Assembly (NCBI GenBank): GCA_037200125.1
Contig: JBBCGS010000007.1
Coordinates: 682,001 to 746,000 of the forward strand
Direction of reading: 5' to 3'
Length of the DNA: 64,000 bases
From: JADGHX01 sp037200125
Lineage (GTDB): Bacteria; Pseudomonadota; Gammaproteobacteria; Steroidobacterales; Steroidobacteraceae
The notes under the pieces are model-generated. The model saw only the letters and a list, made by a program, of their open reading frames with translations. It was not told the origin of the DNA and searched no databases. Positions 19,730 to 28,219 of this stretch are shown here, one piece after another. Positions within the stretch are counted from its first letter, which is position 1; the number at the start of each line of letters is the position of its first letter. A program made the translations under genes and the position numbers.

Positions 19730-19919
19730 TTACCTGTGCGAAATCGAATCCACGCAATGGAAACGGCGGTATCCGCAGGCGACGCTCGAGACGACGAACG
19801 TCATCGTCAAGCTGCATCCGGAATCGGATCCGGTGATTGCGAAACTACTGACCGCGAACAGTGGATGGGTCGCCACCCGGGGCGCACAGCTCATCCTCGA
19901 AGAGCTCGAGCTGGAGTGA
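19641..19919 (+). CDS. Small hypothetical protein
   Basis: A 92-residue protein starting at ATG 19641 within the 3' end of the DUF1444 gene. It begins MGEWISWVIVATPLGADPRS and ends with an acidic LILEELELE. No recognised domain. The overlap of about 90 bases in a different frame suggests one of the two gene boundaries is misread, but the codon pattern here looks coding. Confidence 0.5.
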   Translation: MGEWISWVIVATPLGADPRSVFRLFSKLDSYLCEIESTQWKRRYPQATLETTNVIVKLHPESDPVIAKLLTANSGWVATRGAQLILEELELE

Positions 19920-19923
19920 GCCC

Positions 19924-20342
19924 TCAGGGCCGCGTGGCGACGATGGCACCCGCGACCATCACGCAACGCCCACGGCGGTCTTCCAGGTGAAAGCCTCACC
20001 GAGAAACAACACGGCGAGCACAACCGTCACCGCGAGGCTCAGCTTGTCGACCGGCGCGACGCTCGAAGCGGGCGCCATCTGCAGCGCCTTGAAGTAGGCG
20101 AGCCATGAAATCCCGGTGGCCGCGCCCGACAGAATGAGCGCAAGCCACGCCGTCCCTTTTACATCCTTGAATGCCACCTGCTCGCCGCGCGCAAACACGA
20201 TGGCGGCGGCGATCACGATCACCACGCCCGTGCGGATCAGCACGGCCAGATTCGACGGAATATTTCCGACCCCGACCTTCGACAGAACGGCGGTCACACC
20301 GGCGGCAACGGCGCCGAGAAGCGCGTAGGCGATCCAGTTCAC
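19924..20342 (-). pseudogene. EamA-type membrane protein (single EamA domain) with one apparent frameshift
   Basis: Short drug/metabolite-transporter-like protein with about five membrane helices. The open frame ends at 19959 after LGEAFTWKTAVGVA. Inserting one base there restores GVALMVAGAIVATRP and a stop at 19924-19926, giving the usual 138-140 residues of single-EamA proteins. The N-terminal half, MNWIAYALLGAVAAGVTAVL, is normal. Divergent from the quinohemoprotein dehydrogenase gene. Substrate unknown. Confidence 0.75.
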
Positions 20343-20586
20343 GAGCTACTCCTGTGCACAAGGAAAAGTGGGCGCATGACGCGATGGACCTATCGCGGTG
20401 GCGATGATGAGGCCTGGCCGATCACCGTTCGGAAATAACGATGAGCAAGGCGCGCGACGGACCGGAGTGCGAGCACTGATGCAGAATTTTGCCGCACGCC
20501 CCCTTTGCGGAGGGTACGCTCGGGCCGCAACCCAGGTCTTGCGCGCACTGCGCGGCGCCGGTGGATTTCTTCGGGGGGGGAACCTG

Positions 20587-22751
20587 ATGCGTCGATTGAT
20601 CTTCGGTCTGGTGGTCGCGGCCGGTGTGGGTCGCGTATTCGCAATCCGGCGCGGGCGCCGCTGCAGCGAGCACGGGCACCTCCGGTGCCAGCACAGGCGC
20701 CGCAGCCGCCAGGCACAAGTCCAACGACGTCGAGTGGACCCCAGCACGGCGGCAACCCGAACGAGCAGCGCTACAGCAAGCTCAACCAGGTGACCGCCGA
20801 CAACGTCGGGCAGCTGGGCCTTGCCTGGTATGCGGAAATCCCCGAGCGCGGCGGCTACCAGAGTACGCCGCTGGTGATTGACGGGGTGCTCTACATGACG
20901 GCCCCGTGGAGCAGCCTCTACGCCTTCGACGCGAAGTCCGGCAAGCAGCTGTGGAAGGTCGACCCGCAGGCGCCGCGCGAGATCGCCGCCACCTCGATCT
21001 GCTGCAACATCTCCAACCGCGGCGCGGCCTATGCGGACGGCAAGATCATCTGGGGCACCATCGACGGGCGCCTGATGGCGGTGAATGCGAAGACCGGCCA
21101 GAAGGCCTGGGAAGCGCGCGTCGCGGACCCGAAGCTGCAGTACTCGATCACCGGCGCGCCGCGTATCGGCGATGGTCTGGTGTTCATCGGCGTGGGCGGC
21201 GCGGAGTTCTACACACGCGGCTTCCTCGTTGCGCACGACGTGAAGACGGGCAAGCAGGTGTGGAAGTTCTACACCGTGCCGGGCGATCCCGCGAAAGGCA
21301 AGGACGGCGAGGCGTCCGATGACGTGATGCCGATGGCCGCGAAGACCTGGACCGGCGAATGGTGGAAGAAGGGCGGTGGCGGCAGCACGTGGGATGGCAT
21401 CGTCTACGACCCGAAGTCGGATCTGGTGATCTTCGGCACCGGCAATGGCCTGCCGTGGCCGGCGCAACTGCGTTCGCCGGGCGGGGGCGACAACCTGTTC
21501 ACCTCCTCCATCGTCGCGGTGCATGCGAAGACCGGCAAGTACAAGTGGCACTACCAGGCCGTGCCGATGGACGGCTTCGATTTCGACAACACCGCGCCGC
21601 TGACGCTGGCGGACATCACCGTCGATGGCCATCCGAAACACGTGGTGATGCAGGCGCCGAAGAACGGCGTGTTCTATGTGATCGAGGCGGCTACCGGCAA
21701 GGTGGTGTCGGCGGATCCGTATGTACCCAAGATCAACTGGGCGCTGGGCTTCGACAAGGCGAACAACTGGAAGCCCATCCTCAATCCCGAAGCCAACTAC
21801 GGCAAGACCGGCAAGGGTTTCTACGTGCTGCCTTCGCAAGCGCATGTGTGGCATCCGCAATCGTTCAACCCACAGACGGGCCTGATCTACGTGCCGGCAC
21901 GCCGCGGCGTGGGTTCGTTCTTCGCCGAGGAAGGCGGCCGCATCCTGGGCAACCAGATGGTGGATGTCAGCATGCGTCGTCCGCCGGAAGGCACGCGCCC
22001 CGAGGTCGAGAACCCCGGCGCCTACCTGCTGGCCTGGGATCCGGTGGCCCGCAAGGTGGCCTGGGAGCAGCGCGAAGGCAGCGGCAACGCCGGCACGCTC
22101 ACGACCGCCGGCAACCTGGTGTTCCAGGGCGCGCCCGGGCAGAAGTTCGCGGCGTTCCGCGCCGACACCGGCGCGAAGGTGTGGGCGGTCGACACGCAGG
22201 GCAACGTCGTGCCGGGCCCGGTGACGTACTCGATCGACGGCGCGCAGTACCTCGCGGTGATCTCCTCGGCCAGCACCGGCTTTGCCGCCGCCGCCGGCAA
22301 GAATCGCCTGCTGGTGTACAGGCTCAACGGCGCCGTGCAACTGCCGCCGGCCCCACCGCCGGTGCAGCAGGTGCTCAACCCGCCGACGGACTTCGGCGAC
22401 GCGGCGATGCACGCGCGCGGCCAGGACCTTTACGACCGCAACTGCAGCGGCTGCCACGAGGGCGGCCGCTTGTTCAGTGGCTTCCCGGACCTCAACTACA
22501 CGGTCGCGCTCAACGCCCCGGATTTGTTCAAGGCGATCGTGGTCGATGGCGCGCTCGCCGAGAACGGCATGATCTCGTTCAAGAACGTACTGAAGGCGGA
22601 GGATGGAGAGGCGATTCGCTCGTTCCTCACCCGCGCGCGAATGAGTTTGAAGCGCAACCCGCCGAAGGTCGGGCCGGGTGGGCCTGGCGGCGCGGCTCCG
22701 GGGGCTGGGCCGCCGGCCGGCGCGGGGGGTGCTCCGCCTGCGCACCAGTAA
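20587..22751 (+). pseudogene. PQQ-dependent quinohemoprotein alcohol dehydrogenase, 5' end with two apparent frameshifts
   Basis: Periplasmic PQQ enzyme with a C-terminal cytochrome c domain, oxidising alcohols or aldehydes and passing electrons to the respiratory chain. The signal peptide starts at ATG 20587 (MRRLIFGLVVAAGVG). Removing one G near 20635 and one C near 20736, both homopolymer runs, joins it to the mature chain at EWTQHGGNPNEQRYSKLNQV. The propeller then runs unbroken, with the vicinal disulfide SICCN, the PQQ-site GTIDGRLMAVN and tryptophan-docking blades. Heme c motif CSGCH is near residue 645. A Gly/Pro/Ala-rich tail closes the protein. The mature part is open in one frame from 20505 to 22751, so the gene is probably functional. 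Confidence 0.85.
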
Positions 22752-22806
22752 GTGCGATCGGCGAGTGTGCGATGACGCCTGAGAGAGGCACGAGGCGCGC
22801 GGAGCT

Positions 22807-23409
22807 TCATCGCGTTTCCGCAGAAACGCCGCCCGCCGACGCCGCTCTGCGCATGCGGGAGAGCATCAGGTCCACCGCCGTGCCGTAGTCCATCCGCTCA
22901 CCCCGCCAACGGGTCACGCCTGTGTCAGGTGTGCGGAGCGCGCCGTCATCGAGCACTTGTACCTCGACGCTGCCCTCGTGCACCTGCCGATGATGAAAGC
23001 GGCACAGAAGAACGAGGTTGGATAGCCGAGTCTCGCCGCCATTCGCCCAATGCTTGATGTGGTGCCCGTCGACATAGTGCCGGTTCGTGCAGCCGGGGAA
23101 GCGACACCCGTCTTTGTCTCGAGCGAAGAGGGCGCGGCGGATCGCCGGTGGAATCGTGCGAGTCTTGCGGCCTACATTGAGTGGCTCGCCGTTCTGGTCT
23201 TTCACCACCGCAACAACGCTGGCGTCGCAGCCGAGGCGGAGTGCAGTTTCAACCGCCAGTGAAGGCCCATGCGCGTGCTCGCAGCGGCCGTCGCAGCCGT
23301 CGCGGAGCGTCTGCGATGCGCGTGATCGCAGCGTGAGCAGGCGATGGTTCGCGGAGTTCAGGTGACCGACGAGTTCGGTGATCTGCGCTTCGAGGGTGGC
23401 GATTTCCAT
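22807..23409 (-). pseudogene. DUF222/13E12-type HNH endonuclease protein with internal deletion
   Basis: The family normally has about 400-450 residues: an N-terminal DUF222 domain and a C-terminal HNH nuclease. Here the first 27 residues (MEIATLEAQITELVGHLN) match the N-terminus and the last 130 carry the HNH region (CRFPGCTNRHYVDGHHIKHW and LVLLCRFHHRQVHEG). The roughly 200 residues between are missing. The two parts are joined in frame, so a 200-residue protein is still encoded. It marks the left side of the mobile island ending at tRNA-Asn. Confidence 0.7.
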
Positions 23410-23670
23410 GGGGGAATCCGTTCGGGGAGGAGGGTGGCATTCTTCCTGAGAGATGCCGCGATAGCTTCACGCGTAAGTGGTGTAAACGTGCAGAAATGCG
23501 TGGCCCGGCGCGTCGTCTCGGAGGCCATTTCTAGGCGAAAACAACGCGAATGCAGATCGCCCCTTCCGCCGCGAAGTCGTACCCTCGACCTCGAATCTCA
23601 AAGCGGCACCCGGCGGTGTAGGAAGCACCGCCGAGCGCCTAATGAGCACCCACAACAGGAGTAGCTGCCC

Positions 23671-23976
23671 ATGTCCCAGACCGTTCATCAAATGGAAGCC
23701 AGCGCGACCGCGCAAACTCTACCACCCATCCACCCCACCCACGACGACTCGCTTCCCCGCGATCTGCTCGAGCACATCGACCGCCTGCGTCTCATCCTCC
23801 CTGTCATCAGCGTTTCGGTGATGGCCCTGAATCGCCAGGATGCCGAGTCAGATACCGACATAGCGTTCGTTCTGAACGAGCACGCGTGCGAGCCGTTAGA
23901 TCGCGAGATCGAACGCATCGAGTCCCTCCTGGCGTCGTGCCTCTGGCGAAACCAGCAGCAGGAGATGCGTCAATGA
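23671..23976 (+). CDS. Small hypothetical protein coupled to symE-like gene
   Basis: A 101-residue acidic protein, MSQTVHQMEASATAQT to LASCLWRNQQQEMRQ, predicted mainly helical with no recognised domain. AGGAG precedes the ATG. Its TGA stop overlaps the start of the following SymE-like gene as ATGA, so the two are probably translated together. A partner or regulator of the toxin-like protein is possible but unproven. Confidence 0.65.
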   Translation: MSQTVHQMEASATAQTLPPIHPTHDDSLPRDLLEHIDRLRLILPVISVSVMALNRQDAESDTDIAFVLNEHACEPLDREIERIESLLASCLWRNQQQEMRQ

Positions 23977-24182
23977 ATCCGCAGGAGCAACTCACAGTGC
24001 CCAACACCAGCGCGAAACCGAGAAATCAGAAAGTCGGCTACAAGCCCCTGAAGTCGCCGGGAGTGGAAGTGCCGTTCTTGCCGCTTCGCGGCCGCTGGCT
24101 GCGAGACGCCGGTTTCGAGATCGGCCGGAGCGTGAAAATCGAAGTCAGTGAAGGGAGGCTGACTATCGAACGGGTCGACTGA
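23973..24182 (+). CDS. SymE-like toxin family protein (AbrB fold)
   Basis: A 69-residue protein. SymE in E. coli is an SOS-induced RNA-cleaving toxin evolved from an AbrB-like fold and held down by the antisense RNA SymR. The C-terminal half, VPFLPLRGRWLRDAGFEIG then VKIEVSEGRLTIERV, matches the SymE signature. It starts at ATG 23973, overlapping the stop of the upstream gene. No LexA box or antisense promoter was clearly seen. Confidence 0.75.
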   Translation: MNPQEQLTVPNTSAKPRNQKVGYKPLKSPGVEVPFLPLRGRWLRDAGFEIGRSVKIEVSEGRLTIERVD

Positions 24183-24306
24183 TCGCTGCAGTGCTCTTCG
24201 CGCCGGATGCTCGCGGTCTGGCGCGAGGTGCGACCGAGAAAAAGCCCCGCCACCTCGCGCAGCGGGGCAATTCTCACGTCGTACGATCATGTTGACCGCC
24301 CCTCGA

Positions 24307-24647
24307 TCAGGCCGTCTCCTTCGGCGTTTCGGCATCCCGCCGCCGTGTCAGCCCCGAGTTTCGCGCGCCTTTCGTCGTATAGCCCATCGCCGCGTACACG
24401 TTGCTGTTCGCACCGTACCTGGGATGGCCTTTGACGGAAGCCGCGATGCCCGTCGCGAGCTCCAGCGCCTTCGGGTACTGATCGTCACGAACGCCGCCTT
24501 CGCTGTGCAGTAGGGCTGCAGCGCCTGCTCGAACTGCTGCAGCGTCATGTCCGCGAAGGACTGCTCTGAAGCGGTGGTTTCCCACCCGCGCAGGATCTGC
24601 TCCACCTTATCCTCGATTACCACAAAGTTGATCCGCACATTAATCAC
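24307..24647 (-). pseudogene. Hypothetical island protein with one apparent frameshift
   Basis: It starts at ATG 24647 behind GAAAGGAGGTGATTA, a near-perfect complement of the 16S rRNA 3' end. The first 54 residues (MINVRINFVVIEDKVEQILR to TAKAAFV) read in one frame; the rest (DDQYPKALELATGIAASVKG to PKETA, stop 24307) reads in another, joined by a one-base loss near 24483. The joined product has about 112 residues with no domain I recognise. The strong ribosome site supports a real gene. Confidence 0.55.
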
Positions 24648-25117
24648 CTCCTTTCAGTTGCCAGTTGCACACTCCGCTGGAGAGGGACGCTCTGGCCGAG
24701 AGCTTCCCTTCCCATGTGTATCGAAGTACATGTTCGTGTCTGATGGGTTCTATATAACGAAGTTACATAGGTATCGATTCCAGTACACATGGGAAATTTA
24801 CCATGGATCGTACGAACGTGCACGCTGCGGCAGAACTATCCAGCGCCCGTCGAAAAGGTTTCACCGCCGATTGATCTCGATCGGATGAATGCATTGATCG
24901 ATCGCATATACGAGGGCTATGCGGACGACCTCAAACGCGTGGAGGGAGAACGCGAGCCGCTCCAACGAAACGATCTGTTCATGCGGTGTCATGCTTCTCC
25001 TGGTCGACAGTTCCCCGGTGGTACGAGTTCGCTAGGGTTCAAACTGCGCACTTCAGTCTTACGCGCGCGCATCAGTTGAGCGATAATCTTCACAACAGCA
25101 GGGGTCGTTCCGCCACA
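24648..25117. other. 470-base stretch without a supported gene
   Basis: Noticeably less GC-rich than the surroundings, especially 24715-24810. An open frame at 24789-25079 has a stretch reading DLDRMNALIDRIYEGYADD that looks protein-like, but there is no ribosome site and no recognised homology. It is probably eroded island DNA. Confidence 0.4.
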
Positions 25118-25561
25118 GTGCCTCACCCGAAGAATCCAACGTTACGCGAGTTCTACGTTTACCGTCTCGTAGTGAGGCGAATCCCGTTTTACGTGGGCCT
25201 GGGCCGAGACAAGCGTGCTTCTGACCGTGTGCGATATGTTCGCTATATGCTCAGACGCGCGATGCTGGCGAAGCGAGTCAAATGGGGCCTCAGCGCCTCG
25301 GTCGTGGCGCTGCTACTAATCGACGGGTTCGATGTAAAAGTCTCATACCTGAAGCGGAGTCTTTCGCGTGCAACGGCGCTGAAGCACGAACGACGGGAAA
25401 TCGAGCGCCTGCTTGCACGAGGCTACGTCCTTGCGAACTCGCAGCACAATCCCTCGCGACCCAAGGTCGCGGAAGAGGTGGTGAGCGCTCTCAGGGCTCA
25501 ACTGAGCGGCCAGCGCCCAACGCGCGTGCCCCAGAGCAAAAGTAGGAGAAGCGGGGCATGA
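25118..25561 (+). CDS. GIY-YIG-like domain protein
   Basis: A 147-residue basic protein with a GTG start at 25118. The N-terminus, REFYVYRLVVRRIPFYVGLGRDKRASDR, fits the GIY-YIG nuclease pattern (YVY ... FYVG followed by basic residues), similar to LEM-3/URI-type proteins. The C-terminal half is Arg/Lys-rich. The catalytic Glu/Asn cannot be assigned with certainty. It lies in the mobile island between the SymE-like gene and ccdB, convergent with the latter. Confidence 0.5.
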   Translation: MPHPKNPTLREFYVYRLVVRRIPFYVGLGRDKRASDRVRYVRYMLRRAMLAKRVKWGLSASVVALLLIDGFDVKVSYLKRSLSRATALKHERREIERLLARGYVLANSQHNPSRPKVAEEVVSALRAQLSGQRPTRVPQSKSRRSGA

Positions 25562-25596
25562 GCCGCCCCGTAGTAGCGCGAATCGGCGACCTCGCG

Positions 25597-25914
25597 TCAG
25601 AACCCCGTCAGAAGAAAGTCCATCGCGGCGAGGATCGTGTCGCGGCTCTCGACGAGGCTTCCAGTGGCGGGGCCGAGATCGTTCCGAGCGATGCCGGCAA
25701 GCTCGGGCGTCATGAGCATGTAGGCTTCGCCTTCAAATTTCAGAATCGGCATGAGGTGGCTCACAGGCTTTTTTGCGAGCGCCGGTGCCTTGCTAAGTGG
25801 GATGACCACTCGTGTCTGCAGGTCTTCGAGGAGGTCCGATTGCACGTCTACGAGCAACGGGAATGTTGCCTTCGTGCGTGGGTTCTTGTTTCTATAAACA
25901 GTGAATTGCGCCAT
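25597..25914 (-). CDS. ccdB: Type II toxin CcdB
   Basis: Gyrase poison of 105 residues, near the 101 of F-plasmid CcdB. The start MAQFTVYRNKNPRTKATFPL, the core VDVQSDLLEDLQTRVVIPL and the C-terminal helix SRDTILAAMDFLLTGF are characteristic; the final residues of that helix contact gyrase. The ATG overlaps the ccdA stop as TGATG, indicating translational coupling. Confidence 0.93.
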   Translation of the reverse strand: MAQFTVYRNKNPRTKATFPLLVDVQSDLLEDLQTRVVIPLSKAPALAKKPVSHLMPILKFEGEAYMLMTPELAGIARNDLGPATGSLVESRDTILAAMDFLLTGF

Positions 25915-26162
25915 CAGAATCGCCGCACGTCGTCCGAGAACACTCCGTGCTTCTCAACGTGCTCGTTGTAAGCCTCGATCGCCTCACGGTTCTCCTCGCG
26001 CCATTTCTTGCGCTTGGCGGCGGCCAGTTCCTCCGTCAGCGCACGTTCGAGAGTAGCGGAGAGGTTGACTCCAGCCTCACGGGCGGCCGCGAGCAGGTCG
26101 CTGCGGACGCTAACGTTGGTGGCGCGCTTGGGAACTGCAGCGGTCGGGCTTCGGCGGGTCAT
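25914..26162 (-). CDS. ccdA: Type II antitoxin CcdA
   Basis: An 82-residue antitoxin. The N-terminal ribbon-helix-helix (KRATNVSVRSDLLAAAREAG) binds DNA and autoregulates, and the C-terminal part (WREENREAIEAYNEHVEKHG) is the disordered segment that wraps CcdB. Two palindromes directly upstream (26201-26223) are the likely operator. The pair is chromosomal within a decayed mobile island. Confidence 0.92.
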   Translation of the reverse strand: MTRRSPTAAVPKRATNVSVRSDLLAAAREAGVNLSATLERALTEELAAAKRKKWREENREAIEAYNEHVEKHGVFSDDVRRF

Positions 26163-26200
26163 AGTCAGTCCTCCGAGATGCGCACAGTATGTCACGGCAT

Positions 26201-26223
26201 AATGCGCATTACCAATGCGCATT
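26201..26223. promoter_or_regulatory. ccdAB operator: two copies of a 10-bp perfect palindrome
   Basis: AATGCGCATT occurs at 26201-26210 and 26214-26223, separated by ACC. It lies 39 bases upstream of the ccdA ATG. Paired short palindromes are typical binding sites for dimeric ribbon-helix-helix antitoxins, so this is the likely autoregulatory operator. Confidence 0.75.
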
Positions 26224-26257
26224 AACGCCGGGGCTGCTGCGCACGCCTGCGGCCTTG

Positions 26258-26505
26258 TCACGGCGCCGCGGGTCGCCCGGCTTCGATCCGTTTTCGCAGC
26301 CAGGTCTGAATCTCGCTCTCGATCCAACCCACCGAGCGCGCGCCGATCTTGATTCGGCAGGGGAAGCGCCGTTCCGCCTCCATCTGGTAGATCGAGGAAC
26401 GGCACAGGCCGATAATCTCGCAGACCTCCGGTAGACGCAGGACACGGATTTTGTCCGTCGGGGAACGTCGCGCGGTTGGTTGGTCCGCCGGCGGTGGAAA
26501 AGCAT
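26258..26505 (-). pseudogene. AlpA-family DNA-binding regulator (prophage/ICE type), start uncertain
   Basis: Read on the minus strand, KIRVLRLPEVCEIIGLCRSS, IYQMEAERRFPCRIKIGARS and VGWIESEIQTWLRKRI are the AlpA winged HTH with its Trp-Ile signature, ending at TGA 26260-26258. That frame has no ATG ahead of the domain. The ATG at 26505 (MLFHRRRTNQPRD) would connect if one A were added to the AAAA run near 26453. AlpA proteins control integrase or excision genes of P4-like elements, in keeping with the neighbouring relaxase and integrase remnants. Confidence 0.7.
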
Positions 26506-26519
26506 CGATCTGTTCGGCT

Positions 26520-27027
26520 TGATTGCGAACCTGCGGATGAGTGCCGCGTCGTCGCGTCGAGCGACTGCATGCAGCGTATCGGCGGCCGCGTTCCAGCCCT
26601 CGATCACCGCGGCTCTCGTGCGGGCCAGCGTTTCCAGGCCGGGCTCAGGTCGCACGCCGCCTTGTCTCAGCTCGTCGCGACTGTCTGTGCGCGGCTGAGG
26701 TAGTGCGTAGAGGCGCGACGCGTGGCCGTGCGGTAGATCCCATCGGACTTGCGCGGCGTCGAGACACCGCGAACGGCGCGCTCGGTGGCATTGACCTCGA
26801 TACCCAGCTCGCGCAGATTCGCGGCGAAGTCGCGACGCCACTCGCGCAACGTTGCTTTCCGGATGTTGAGGCGCGCGCCTTGTTCGCTGACTGCCTTGAC
26901 GACCAAATGCACGTGCGGCTGAGGTTGATCCGTGTGAAGCGTCATCAGGTAGCGGTGCTGAAGCGCGAACCGTTCCCGCGCGAATTTTCGAACGGCCGCC
27001 TGGACCTTTGCCGGCGGCGTACCCAAC
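26520..27027 (-). pseudogene. Relaxase (mobilisation protein) remnant
   Basis: The segment GTPPAKVQAAVRKFARERFA followed by RYLMTLHTDQPQPHVHLVVKA is the HUH relaxase region with its metal-binding histidines (PHVHLVV). A one-base loss near 26690 moves the frame to RDELRQGGVRPEPGLETLA. The N-terminus, with the catalytic Tyr, is missing: at 27027 the sequence switches abruptly to the integrase remnant. An intact relaxase would nick at oriT for conjugal mobilisation. Confidence 0.75.
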
Positions 27028-27753
27028 CGTGCCCCGTCATTTGTTCGCTCGAATACCCGAGCCGGCGGAGCGAGCCGTTTATCGTGTTGTCACTGATGGG
27101 CCGGGAGAATGTGCGGACTGACGGAAACACGTACTTCGTGTCCCCGCTGTACCCGTGTATTCCTCTGAGAATCGCCACGGCCTGGCGCGACAGCGGCACC
27201 ACGTGCTGCTCGCACATTTTCATTCGAGCGGCGGGGATCCGGTACTCAGAATCGGAGCCTTACAGGCGAATGTCCGCCCACTCCGCAAGCCGGAGCTCGC
27301 CCGGCCTCACGAACAGCAACGGCGCAAGCTTCAACGCCGCCTCCGTCACTGGATGGCCGCGGTAGTTATCGATCGCCCGCAGCAGTTCGCCGATCTTCTC
27401 CGGCTCGATGATCGCCGCATGATGCGTCACGCGCACCGGGGCGAGGGCGTCGCGTAGATCCGCGGTGACGTCGCGCTCGGCACGGCCGGTCGCGATCGCG
27501 CATTGCGCGCTCGGATCGATCCCTTCCGCGATCAGCCGCCGCGCTTCCAAACACCGCTCGCGCGCCCGCTTCAACGTGATCTCCGGATACACCCCAAGCG
27601 AAACGCGCTTCTCCACTCCATCGATGTGGTACTTCAACCGTCACCAACGCGAGCCGTTCGGACAGAGACCTCTAGATAAAGCCCCGACCCATGGAAAGTT
27701 TTTCGCGACTTCTCTCCAGGCTTCGCATTTCTGATCTGCGTCTCGGTGAGCAT
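27028..27753 (-). pseudogene. P4-type tyrosine recombinase (integrase) remnant
   Basis: It begins at ATG 27753 with MLTETQIRNAKPGEKSRKTF and GLYLEVS, the DUF4102 arm-binding start. A two-base gain near 27662, a TGG-to-TGA nonsense codon at about 27645 (before RLKYHIDGVEKRVSLGVYPE), loss of most of the core-binding domain after GIDPSAQ, an in-frame TAA at 27262-27260 and truncation after EQMTGHG (27028) destroy it. The remaining catalytic half includes RPGELRLAEWADI and HVVPLSRQAVAILR. It lies beside the 3' end of tRNA-Asn, the expected attachment site. Confidence 0.85.
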
Positions 27754-27920
27754 CGTGGCGGCAACAGGTTTGGCGTTTCGCCAGTTGCCTTCAGAGTTCT
27801 CCCCATCCGTGCCAGGCAGTCAACGTATGGTCATGGACGCCAATGAAGCGTACGTCACTGAGACTCTAGGGACTTTCGGAGCTTTCCGGACTTTTCTTGG
27901 AAGTCTTCGGATAAAGAATT

Positions 27921-27994
27921 GGCTCCCTGGGTTGGAATCGAACCAACGACCAACGGATTAACAGTCCGACGCTCTACCGCTGAGCTACCAGGGA
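27921..27994 (-). tRNA. tRNA-Asn (GUU)
   Basis: On the minus strand the acceptor TCCCTGG pairs with CCAGGGA, followed by G and an encoded CCA. The anticodon loop CTGTTAA gives GUU. T-loop GGTTCGATTCC is standard. An integrase remnant is downstream of its 3' end, as for elements that insert at tRNA genes. Confidence 0.95.
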
Positions 27995-28219
27995 ACGGAG
28001 GGGCCTTACGAAGGGCGCGGATTGTCCGGGAGAGCGGGCGAACCGTCAAGCGAATCAAGGCGTTTGGGAGTGTCCGCAGCGTCAGACGGCCGTCACGAAA
28101 ACCCGCTAAAAGCGTGAGCCGGACCCCGACTCCGGCACACGGCTTGGCGCGGGGTCTGGCGGGGGAGATATAGTCCCCGGCAGGCCCCGAAAACACCTAA
28201 ATCGAGCCCCCTGGCCCCC

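Noticed and set aside
20346..22745. 799-residue minus-strand frame opposite the quinohemoprotein dehydrogenase
   Set aside because: Shadow frame; the plus-strand frame has PQQ and heme motifs while this one has none.
23400..27920. Second copy of the tRNA-Asn 3' end as the far attachment site of the island
   Set aside because: I could not find a match of useful length by eye, so no boundary is claimed.
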